A DNA stretch of 64,000 nucleotides from Chryseobacterium daecheongense. Lineage in GTDB: Bacteria > Bacteroidota > Bacteroidia > Flavobacteriales > Weeksellaceae. Below the pieces are notes generated by a model. It searched no databases and was not told the DNA's origin. It was given only the letters and a program-made list of their open reading frames with translations. Positions 8,020 through 16,031 of the stretch are shown one piece after another (the first letter of the stretch is position 1; each line of letters starts with the position of its first letter). Made by a program: the position numbers and the translations under genes. Location of the stretch: contig CP115858.1 of NCBI GenBank assembly GCA_027920525.1, positions 248,001-312,000 on the forward strand. Direction: 5' to 3'.

Positions 8020-10503
8020 ATGAAATCCGGGTTTTACATCACCATAGGTCTTCTGATCAGTATATTTTCCTTTGCCCAGAAAGGAGGAAAGTATAAGCTG
8101 TGGTATGATAAACCCGCAAAACAATGGGTGGAAGCTCTACCGATAGGAAACGGAAACATGGCAGCTATGGTCTATGGAGACCCTTATCAGGAAAAGCTTC
8201 AGCTGAACGAAGGGACATTCTGGTCCGGAGGCCCTTCCCGAAATGATAATCCGGATGCTCCAAAAGTCCTGGATTCCATCCGATATTATTTATTTAACGG
8301 AAACTATAAAAGAGCCCAGATCCTTGCGGATAAAGGATTAACAGCAAAAACAGTTCACGGCTCAGCATTCCAGAATATTGGTGATTTTATGCTGGATATG
8401 GATAACCTTAAGGATATTAGAAATTATTACAGAGAAGTGGACATTGAAAAAGCAATAGCAACCACTACATTTACCTCTGGTGGCATTAATTTTAAAAGAG
8501 AAGTTTTTGTCTCAATTCCTGACCATGTGATTGTCATTAAATTAAGTTCAGATCACAGGAATGCACTGAACTTTACAGCAAAATTCAACAGCGAGCTCAA
8601 AAAGGAAGTCAAAGCCATTGATGCCACTACTTTACAGATGGATGGGATTTCTTCCACATTAGACGGCATTCAGGGGCAGGTGAAATTCAATGCACTGGCA
8701 AAACTCATGACCAAAGGCGGCAAAACTCAGGTCTCAGAGGCCGGAATTTCAGTAAGCAATGCTCATGAGGCCATGATTCTTATTTCCATAGCCACTAATT
8801 TTACAGACTATAAAAATTTAAATACAGATGAAGTTGCAAAAGCCAGAAAGTATATTGAAGCAGCAGCAAATAAGAGTTTCAAAACTTTAGTTCAAAACCA
8901 TCTGAATGCTTATCAGAATTATTTCAAAAGAGTAGATCTGGATTTAGGAACTTCCGAAGCAGCAAAAAATCCCACAGATGTCCGTATTAAAAATTTTGCA
9001 ACGGGTTATGACCCGGAGCTTATTTCATTATATTATCAGTTCGGGCGTTATCTCCTGATTTCTTCCTCTCAGCCGGGTGGGCAGCCTGCGAATTTGCAGG
9101 GGATCTGGAACAATTCCAATAAACCGGCCTGGGACAGCAAGTATACCATTAACATCAATACGGAAATGAATTACTGGCCGGCAGAAAAGACCAATCTTCC
9201 TGAGATGCATGAACCATTGATCCGGATGATAAAAGATTTGAGCGAAACAGGAAAAGAAACGGCAAAAACAATGTACAACAGCCGTGGCTGGGTAGCACAT
9301 CATAATACCGATATCTGGAGAATAACAGGGGTAGTGGATTTTGCAAACGCCGGAATGTGGCCCATGGGAGGCGCCTGGCTTTCACAGCATTTGTGGGAAA
9401 AATATTTATACAGCGGAGACAAAAACTATCTGCGAACCATTTATCCTGTTCTGAAATCTGCAGCACAGTTCTATGAAGATTTCCTGATTGAAGAGCCTGC
9501 GCATCACTGGCTGGTGGCAAGCCCGTCAATGTCCCCCGAAAATATTCCGCAGGGACACCAGGGAAGTGCTCTGGCAGCAGGAAATACAATGGATAACCAA
9601 TTGATGTTCGACCTGTTCACCAAAACAAAAAAGGCGGCACAGATTCTCAATACAGATTCAGATAAAATTCAGGTCTGGAACACTATTATTTCAAAATTAC
9701 CACCGATGAAAATCGGAAGTTACGGACAATTGCAGGAATGGATGGAAGACCTGGACGATCCTAAAGATAACCACAGACATGTTTCGCATCTATACGGATT
9801 ATTTCCTTCCAACCAGATCAGTCCGTTTACCACACCGGAATTGCTGGACGCCTCCAGAACCGTACTCATTCACCGGGGAGACGTATCCACGGGCTGGTCA
9901 ATGGGATGGAAAGTCAATCTTTGGGCTAAGTTATTAGACGGAAATCACGCCAATAAATTAATCAAAGATCAGTTAACGCTGGTGGAAAAAGACGGTTGGG
10001 GCAGCAAAGGTGGAACATATCCGAATCTTTTCGATGCCCATCCGCCATTCCAGATTGATGGAAATTTCGGCTGTACTTCCGGGATTACCGAAATGCTTCT
10101 GCAGACTCAAAATGGTTTCATAGATATTCTTCCCGCACTTCCGGGTGAGTGGAAAAACGGCAGCATTTCAGGGCTGAAAGCCTATGGAGATTTCGAAGTC
10201 AGCATGATCTGGGAAAACAACAAAGCTAAAGAAATTACAATAAAATCAGGATTGGGAGGAAACTGCAGAATAAGACTTCCGAACGAAATGAAACTTTCCG
10301 GAAATATAAAACTGAAAAAAGCAGAAGGTAAAAACCCGAACTCCTTTTTTGAAATTCCGGAAACTCCGAAACCTCTGATTTCTGACAAAGCAAAATTGAA
10401 TCCTGTTGAAATTAAAACTGATCTTATCTATGATTTCCCGACAGAAGCAGGGAAGGTGTATACATTAAGATGGAGTAATAAAAGCTCTGAAGGAACAATT
10501 TAA
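8020..10503 (+). CDS. GH95 alpha-L-fucosidase / alpha-L-galactosidase
   Basis: 827 residues with a signal peptide (residues 1-19, ending SFA|Q). GH95 hallmarks: WVEALPIGNGNMAAMVYG and LQLNEGTFWSGGP at the start of the N-terminal beta domain, NLQGIWNNS and NTEMNYWPAE in the (alpha/alpha)6 barrel, LQEWMEDLDDP with the likely catalytic acid E573, NHRHVSHLYGL, and GDVSTGWSMGWK, FQIDGNFG. The family removes terminal alpha-1,2-L-fucose or L-galactose, for example from xyloglucan, rhamnogalacturonan II or complex xylans. Secreted to periplasm or surface. It is the first gene of the long enzyme run after the uronate operon (37 nt after the transporter). Fucose versus galactose preference cannot be read here. 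Confidence 0.93.
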   Translation: MKSGFYITIGLLISIFSFAQKGGKYKLWYDKPAKQWVEALPIGNGNMAAMVYGDPYQEKLQLNEGTFWSGGPSRNDNPDAPKVLDSIRYYLFNGNYKRAQILADKGLTAKTVHGSAFQNIGDFMLDMDNLKDIRNYYREVDIEKAIATTTFTSGGINFKREVFVSIPDHVIVIKLSSDHRNALNFTAKFNSELKKEVKAIDATTLQMDGISSTLDGIQGQVKFNALAKLMTKGGKTQVSEAGISVSNAHEAMILISIATNFTDYKNLNTDEVAKARKYIEAAANKSFKTLVQNHLNAYQNYFKRVDLDLGTSEAAKNPTDVRIKNFATGYDPELISLYYQFGRYLLISSSQPGGQPANLQGIWNNSNKPAWDSKYTININTEMNYWPAEKTNLPEMHEPLIRMIKDLSETGKETAKTMYNSRGWVAHHNTDIWRITGVVDFANAGMWPMGGAWLSQHLWEKYLYSGDKNYLRTIYPVLKSAAQFYEDFLIEEPAHHWLVASPSMSPENIPQGHQGSALAAGNTMDNQLMFDLFTKTKKAAQILNTDSDKIQVWNTIISKLPPMKIGSYGQLQEWMEDLDDPKDNHRHVSHLYGLFPSNQISPFTTPELLDASRTVLIHRGDVSTGWSMGWKVNLWAKLLDGNHANKLIKDQLTLVEKDGWGSKGGTYPNLFDAHPPFQIDGNFGCTSGITEMLLQTQNGFIDILPALPGEWKNGSISGLKAYGDFEVSMIWENNKAKEITIKSGLGGNCRIRLPNEMKLSGNIKLKKAEGKNPNSFFEIPETPKPLISDKAKLNPVEIKTDLIYDFPTEAGKVYTLRWSNKSSEGTI

Positions 10504-10541
10504 AATTAAATAATTACAATAAAAACTAAAAAAATCTATAT

Positions 10542-12260
10542 ATGAAAAAGAGTCTAATGAATCCTGTTTTTTTAAGAAATAAAACCCACGTCATTGCAGT
10601 GGCGGCTTTACTTTCCATCAGTAACCTCTCTGCACAGACTTTTTCCGACTTCAACTACCGTGGAAACGATAAAATATATAATGACAACCCTCTTAAACAG
10701 GATGAGTTCTATTCCCCGATTTTGCAGGGTTGTTATCCCGATCCCAGCATTACCAAAAAAGGTGATGATTATTACCTGGTAAACTCTTCTTTCTCAATGT
10801 TTCCTGGTGTTCCGATCTTCACTTCCAAGGATTTGGTCAATTGGAAGCAGGTTGGACACGTTCTCGACAGACCTTCTCAGTTAAAGGTGGAAAAAGGAGG
10901 TGTTTCTCATGGAATTTATGCGCCTGATATCAAATACAATAAACACAACGATACATTTTATATGATCACTACCCAGATTGCAGGCGGTATCGGAAATATG
11001 GTCGTAAAAACCAAAGATCCGGCAAAAGGGTGGAGCGAAGTCCAGAAACTGAATTTTGATGGTATTGATCCTGCCATTTTCTTTGATGATGACGGAAAAG
11101 CTTACATCGTTCACAACGACGCGCCACCACAAGGAACCGAACAGTATCAAGGTCACCGTGTTATTAAAATGTGGGATTACGACCTTGAAAAAGATCAGGT
11201 TGTGGCAGGTTCAGACAGAATTATTGTAAACGGTGGAGTCGACCTTTCTCAAAAACCCATTTGGATTGAAGGTCCGCATTTGTACAAATACAAAGGGAAA
11301 TATTACCTGATGTGTGCAGAAGGCGGAACCGGAGGCAACCATAGCGAAGTGATTTTTATGGCAGATTCTCCGAAAGGACCATTTGTTCCCGCTAAAAATA
11401 ATCCGATTCTTACGCAAAGATATTTTCCGAGAGACAGAAAGGAAAAAGTGGATTGGGCAGGTCATGCAGATTTGGTAGAAGGTCCGAACGGACAATGGTA
11501 TGGCGTATTTTTAGCAATTCGTCCGAATGTAAACAACCGTGTTACCAAAGGCCGCGAAACTTTCATTCTTCCTGTAGACTGGAGCGGAACGTATCCTGTT
11601 TTCCAAAATGGTCTGGTTCCGATGAAACCAAAATTGAAAATGCCACAAGGCGTTCAGAATCAAACCGGGCAAAACGGATTTTTCCCGAACGGCAACTTTA
11701 AATACAACGATAAACTAACCGATAAAAACCTCGATTTCCGTTGGATTGCGATGCGTGGTCCTCGTGAAAACTTCATTACAGCAACAAAAAATGGTGTAAA
11801 AGTGAACCCAATGGAAACGAATATCAAAGCGTTGGCTCCGGTTTCATCTTTGTTCCACAGATTACAGCACGAAGATTTTGAAACTTCCGTAACCTTGGAT
11901 TATAAACCAAAATCGGAAAAAGAATTGGCTGGAATTACCCTCTACCAAAGCGAAACATTCAATTACGTTTTCGGAATTACCAAAAAAGATAAAGATTTCT
12001 ACATCGTATTGGAAAGAACAGAAAAAGGACAGTCAAAATTGATTGCAAGTGAAAAAATTTCACTTTCAAAGAGTATCAAATTTCAGGCTACAGGAGAAAA
12101 AGATGAAATCAGCTTCAATTATTCTTTGGACGGCAAAAATTTCAAAAATCTGGGAGGACAAGTTTCAGGAGATATACTTTCTACGGATGTAGCGGGAGGT
12201 TTTACGGGTAGTCTTATCGGACTGTACAGCACCTCTTCCAATGATATTGTCCCGAATTAA
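10542..12260 (+). CDS. GH43 beta-xylosidase/alpha-L-arabinofuranosidase with C-terminal beta-sandwich
   Basis: 572 residues. Signal peptide about 1-31 (SNLSA|Q). A five-bladed GH43 propeller with all three catalytic acids visible: base D67 in GCYPDPSI, pKa-modulator D176 in GIDPAIF and acid E243 in WIEGPHLYKYKGKYYLM. The FPGVPIFTSKDLVNW and GHVLDRPSQL segments are typical of exo-acting xylosidase-type GH43. Residues from about 380 (after an FPNGNFKYNDK-like linker) look like the concanavalin-type sandwich found after such propellers. It acts outside the cytoplasm on xylo-oligosaccharides or arabinosyl branches. GH43 substrate is not predictable from motifs alone. The 3' half uses TTG leucine codons more often than neighbours, by eye. 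Confidence 0.9.
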   Translation: MKKSLMNPVFLRNKTHVIAVAALLSISNLSAQTFSDFNYRGNDKIYNDNPLKQDEFYSPILQGCYPDPSITKKGDDYYLVNSSFSMFPGVPIFTSKDLVNWKQVGHVLDRPSQLKVEKGGVSHGIYAPDIKYNKHNDTFYMITTQIAGGIGNMVVKTKDPAKGWSEVQKLNFDGIDPAIFFDDDGKAYIVHNDAPPQGTEQYQGHRVIKMWDYDLEKDQVVAGSDRIIVNGGVDLSQKPIWIEGPHLYKYKGKYYLMCAEGGTGGNHSEVIFMADSPKGPFVPAKNNPILTQRYFPRDRKEKVDWAGHADLVEGPNGQWYGVFLAIRPNVNNRVTKGRETFILPVDWSGTYPVFQNGLVPMKPKLKMPQGVQNQTGQNGFFPNGNFKYNDKLTDKNLDFRWIAMRGPRENFITATKNGVKVNPMETNIKALAPVSSLFHRLQHEDFETSVTLDYKPKSEKELAGITLYQSETFNYVFGITKKDKDFYIVLERTEKGQSKLIASEKISLSKSIKFQATGEKDEISFNYSLDGKNFKNLGGQVSGDILSTDVAGGFTGSLIGLYSTSSNDIVPN

Positions 12261-12274
12261 GTTAGTATTAGCAA

Positions 12275-12299
12275 TGTCACACTGAGCTCGTCGAAGTGT
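12275..12299. repeat. Short intergenic repeat-like element (CACTGAGCTCGTCGAAGTG type)
   Basis: The spacer between two GH43 genes carries a short dyad: ACACT at 12279-12283 and AGTGT at 12295-12299 flank GAGCTCGTCGA. The phrase 'cactgag..tcgaagtg' resembles short interspersed repeats I associate with flavobacterial genomes, a family resemblance from memory that I cannot verify from one copy. Confidence 0.4.
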
Positions 12300-12348
12300 T
12301 TCCTTTTAAAATGAAAAACTAAGAGTAAAACCAAACATCACATACATT

Positions 12349-13956
12349 TTGAAAATCAAAATATCTTATATAGTTTCTTTTTTGGGGTTTATCGGGCTGA
12401 ATCTTCTTTCAGCCCAGGTAAACTCTTCCGGAAAGCAGAGTACAACTTTTACCAATCCCATCATCTGGGCAGATGCACCGGATTTATCCATTACCAGAAA
12501 CGGAAATGATTTTTACCTGATCAGTACCACCATGCATCTGATGCCCGGAGCTCCGGTAATGCATTCCAGAGATCTGGTACATTGGGAAATGTCCGGGTAT
12601 GTTTTTGACACTTTGAACGACAACTCGAAATATGATTTATTGAACGGAACCGTTTACGGCAGAGGCCAATGGGCTTCATCAATTCGCTACCATAAAGGGA
12701 AATATTACGTTTTGTTTTCTCCGAATGATGAACCTTTCAAATCCTATTTCTATGTGACTGATCATCCCGAAAAGGGAAAATGGAAACTCATCACCAGAAC
12801 ACGGCATTTTCATGATGCGTCTTTGTTTTTTGATGATGATGACAGGATATATGTTTTCACTTCCAATAAAGTTTTTGAACTGAGTCCTGATTTTAAAGAA
12901 GTGATCGGAAATCAGGATGGAACTGAGGTATTTCAGAAAGATGCTTCGGAAACCGGACTTCTGGAAGGTAATCAGATTATCAAAAGAAACGGAAAATATT
13001 ATATGATGATGATATCCTGGCCAAGAAACGGGAAACGCCGTCAGGTAGTCTACAGGGCAGATAAAGTGACAGGTCCTTACGAGAAAAAAGTAATTCTGGA
13101 AGATAATTTTTTAGGATTTTCCTATGCAGGGCAAGGCGCTTTGATAGATGATAAAAACGGAAACTGGTATTCCCTTATTTTCCAGGACAGAAACGGAGTG
13201 GGACGCGTTCCGTTGCTGCTGCCTGTTCAATGGGAAAACGACTGGCCGGTACTGGGAGATAACGGAAAAGTTCCTTTAAAAGGAGAAGTTCCGCTTCCGC
13301 CGTTCAAACCCAAAAATCATCTGGTGGAAAGCGATGAGTTCTCTGGTAAAACAATGAAAATCCAGTGGCAATGGAATCATAATCCGGTGAATGAAGCATG
13401 GTCTTTATCTGAAAGAAAAGGCTTTCTGAGACTGAAAACCAGCAGAGTGGTAGACAATCTGTACGCGGCTCCCAACACTTTGACCCAGAGAATGGAGGGG
13501 CCGACTTCTTCAGCAGTTGTCGCAATGGACCTTAAAGGAATGAAAGATGGAGATGTAGCTGGTTTCAGTGCCTTCAACGGGGATTCCGGGATTTTGTCAG
13601 TAGTAAAGGAAGGTGAAGAAAAATTCATTGTTTTTTCAACCAACGAAGTGAGCCTGGATAATAAAACAAAAGCCATTACAGGGGTTAAAAAAGAAGAAAA
13701 AAAACGGATTCCTCTTAATTCTGATAAAGTTTTTCTTCGTATCGATGCTGATTTTAACCTCGGGAAAGATCTTGCAGACTTTTATTACAGTACGGATCAG
13801 AAGAACTGGACGGAAATGGCAAAAGATTACAAAATGATCTTTGATTACCGTAGATTTTTTATGGGATCAAAATTCGCAGTTTTCAATTATGCCACTAAAA
13901 ATACCGGAGGCTTCGTAGATGTAGATTTTTTCAGAGTCAATGAAGCCGGAAAATAA
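12349..13956 (+). CDS. GH43 xylosidase/arabinofuranosidase, TTG start
   Basis: 535 residues starting at TTG 12349. This start gives a clean signal peptide (KIKISYIVSFLGFIGLNLLSA|Q, residues 1-22) and no in-frame ATG lies upstream near it. Catalytic residues are visible: base D45 (APDLSI), modulator D156 (FHDASLFF) and acid E206 (LLEGNQIIKRNGKYYMM). The STTMHLMPGAPVMHSRDLVHWE segment marks the xylosidase/arabinofuranosidase branch often placed in GH43_12. A C-terminal sandwich domain follows from about residue 325. It is clearly a distant relative, not a recent duplicate, of the previous GH43. Probably periplasmic trimming of xylo- or arabinoxylo-oligosaccharides. Confidence 0.88.
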   Translation: MKIKISYIVSFLGFIGLNLLSAQVNSSGKQSTTFTNPIIWADAPDLSITRNGNDFYLISTTMHLMPGAPVMHSRDLVHWEMSGYVFDTLNDNSKYDLLNGTVYGRGQWASSIRYHKGKYYVLFSPNDEPFKSYFYVTDHPEKGKWKLITRTRHFHDASLFFDDDDRIYVFTSNKVFELSPDFKEVIGNQDGTEVFQKDASETGLLEGNQIIKRNGKYYMMMISWPRNGKRRQVVYRADKVTGPYEKKVILEDNFLGFSYAGQGALIDDKNGNWYSLIFQDRNGVGRVPLLLPVQWENDWPVLGDNGKVPLKGEVPLPPFKPKNHLVESDEFSGKTMKIQWQWNHNPVNEAWSLSERKGFLRLKTSRVVDNLYAAPNTLTQRMEGPTSSAVVAMDLKGMKDGDVAGFSAFNGDSGILSVVKEGEEKFIVFSTNEVSLDNKTKAITGVKKEEKKRIPLNSDKVFLRIDADFNLGKDLADFYYSTDQKNWTEMAKDYKMIFDYRRFFMGSKFAVFNYATKNTGGFVDVDFFRVNEAGK

Positions 13957-14030
13957 GAATCAGAAGTAGATAAAAGTCTGTTGTAAACAGTAAGTAAAAT
14001 ATACGCTATTATTTTTTTATCTGAAATAAT

Positions 14031-14049
14031 AAGTGTGAAAAATACAAAT
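14031..14049. promoter_or_regulatory. Degenerate match to the AARTGT-N7-ACAYTT palindrome
   Basis: AAGTGT-GAAAAAT-ACAAAT lies 7 nt before the esterase ATG. The left half fits the five strong sites elsewhere in the window exactly; the right half has two mismatches. Listed as a weak candidate operator only. Confidence 0.25.
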
Positions 14050-14056
14050 AAAAATC

Positions 14057-15982
14057 ATGAATAAATCAGTTATATTGGCTTTAGGACTTGTTTTGTCGGG
14101 AATGTTTGTTTCCGCGCAAACCCTTGATCAACAGGCACCGCAGGGTTTCGATGTGGAAAATGCTGCTATTTCTCACGGAAAAATTGACACGATTCAATAT
14201 CCGTCAAAAACTGTTGGAACAACAAGAAAAGCTTTGATTTACACACCGCCGGGTTTCAAAAAAAATGAAAAATATCCTGTTCTTTATCTTCTTCACGGAA
14301 TTGGCGGGGATGAAAAAGAGTGGTTCAATCAGGGAAAACCCAATATTATTCTGGACAATCTGTATGCCCAGGGAAAACTGCAGCCAATGATTGTTGTACT
14401 TCCCAACGGCCGTGCGATGAAGGATGACAGGGCGACAGGAAATATAATGGCTCAGGATAAAGTTGAGGCTTTCGCAACTTTTGAAAAAGATCTGCTGAAT
14501 GACCTGATTCCGTTTGTAGAGAAAAAATATCCGGTTAAAAAAGACCATGACAACCGTGCTTTGGCAGGACTGTCAATGGGAGGCGGACAGACACAGAATT
14601 TTGCTTTCGGAAACATTGATAAGTTTGCCTGGCTCGGCGCATTTTCTTCTGCACCCAATACAAAAGAGCCCAATAAGCTTTTACCCAATCCACAGGATGC
14701 GTTAAAGATGAAGCTGATTTTTATTTCCTGCGGTGATGCAGACGGGCTGATGCCTTTCAGCAAGAGAACCAGCGATTATCTGAGAAAAAATAAAATCCCT
14801 CATATCTTTTATATAGAACCAGGCGGCCACGATTTTAAGGTTTGGAAAAATGATTTATACATCTTTTCACAGCTGTTGTTTAAGCCTGTTGACAAAACTA
14901 AGTTTGAAGGATTTACCGTTTTGGGAACTCCCGCAGCAACTAATATAAGAAATGCCCAGTATCCTCAAATCCTTCCCGACGGAAGAGTAATGTTCAAAGT
15001 GAAGGCACCAGAAGCACAAAAAGTTCAGATCGATTTAGGGAAAAAATATGACCTGAAAAAAGATGCTGACGGCTTCTGGAAAGGTACAACTGATGCGCAA
15101 AGCGGAAGCTTCCATTATTATTCCCTGCTGATTGACGGGGTTGCGGTTGCTGACCCATCCAGCGAAACATTCTACGGAATGGGAAGGTATGCCAGTGGAA
15201 TAGATATTCCTTTCGAAGGAGATGATTTCTATGCATTAAAAGACGTCCCTCATGGAGATATCCGTATTAAAAATTTCTATTCCAAAGTCACTAACTCATG
15301 GAGAAGAGTTTTTATTTACACCCCGCCGGGTTACGACCAGAATCCTGCTGAATCTTATCCCGCACTGTATATTTTACATGGCGGAGGTGAAGATGAAAGC
15401 GGCTGGGCCAACCAAGGCAAAACTAATCTGATTCTGGATAATCTCATCGCGGAAGGAAAGGCAAAAAAAATGGTCATCATTATGCCGGATGCGAATATCG
15501 GACAGGGCGGAATCCGGAACTTTGGAGAACGCAATCTTCAGATGTTTGAAAAAGAGCTGAAGGAATCCATCATTCCGTTTGCCGAATCTAATTACAGGAT
15601 AAAAAAAGGTAAAGAAAACCGTGCGTTGGCAGGACTTTCCATGGGTGGAATTTATACACTGTATGCCGGAATTCAGAATTCAGATATGTTTTCCGGTCTG
15701 GGAGTTTTCAGCTCAGGATATATGTTGCCAATGCTTCAGGATGTTGCTGATAAACAGTACAAATTTTTAAATGAAAATAAATCTGCTTTTTCATCCAACA
15801 TCAGAAATTTCTGGATTTCAATGGGCGGAAAAGATGATATTGCTTATGAAAACGGTCAGAAAATGTTGAAAGAACTGGATAAAACCGGAATTAAATATAC
15901 GTACACAGATTATCCGGGAGGCCACACATGGCCGGTTTGGAGAAATAGTCTGCATCAGTTTGCCCAGGTACTTTTTAAATAA
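14057..15982 (+). CDS. Double-headed CE1-type esterase (feruloyl/acetyl-xylan esterase)
   Basis: 641 residues with signal peptide 1-20 (FVSA|Q). It contains two complete alpha/beta-hydrolase esterase domains. The first covers about residues 45-280 with nucleophile S173 in GLSMGG and a closing GGHDFKVW. The second covers about 405-640 with S528 in GLSMGG and GGHTWPVW. Both carry the LYLLHG or LYILHG oxyanion strand and NRALAGLSMGG. Between them (about 285-395) lies an E-set/CBM48-like segment (PQILPDGRVMFKVKAPEAQKVQIDLG...HYYSLLIDGVAVADPSSETFYG). Family members release ferulate or acetate from arabinoxylan; two active sites in one chain may hydrolyse different esters (inference). Located between GH43 and GH31 in the same run. 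Confidence 0.88.
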   Translation: MNKSVILALGLVLSGMFVSAQTLDQQAPQGFDVENAAISHGKIDTIQYPSKTVGTTRKALIYTPPGFKKNEKYPVLYLLHGIGGDEKEWFNQGKPNIILDNLYAQGKLQPMIVVLPNGRAMKDDRATGNIMAQDKVEAFATFEKDLLNDLIPFVEKKYPVKKDHDNRALAGLSMGGGQTQNFAFGNIDKFAWLGAFSSAPNTKEPNKLLPNPQDALKMKLIFISCGDADGLMPFSKRTSDYLRKNKIPHIFYIEPGGHDFKVWKNDLYIFSQLLFKPVDKTKFEGFTVLGTPAATNIRNAQYPQILPDGRVMFKVKAPEAQKVQIDLGKKYDLKKDADGFWKGTTDAQSGSFHYYSLLIDGVAVADPSSETFYGMGRYASGIDIPFEGDDFYALKDVPHGDIRIKNFYSKVTNSWRRVFIYTPPGYDQNPAESYPALYILHGGGEDESGWANQGKTNLILDNLIAEGKAKKMVIIMPDANIGQGGIRNFGERNLQMFEKELKESIIPFAESNYRIKKGKENRALAGLSMGGIYTLYAGIQNSDMFSGLGVFSSGYMLPMLQDVADKQYKFLNENKSAFSSNIRNFWISMGGKDDIAYENGQKMLKELDKTGIKYTYTDYPGGHTWPVWRNSLHQFAQVLFK

Positions 15983-16031
15983 TGTTTTTAAGTCAAAGGC
16001 ATAAAGAAAAGTAATTCAAATCTGAAATAAA

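Noticed and set aside
14031..14049. Sixth AraR-type operator before the double esterase
   Set aside because: The right half-site has two mismatches; kept only as a weak candidate.
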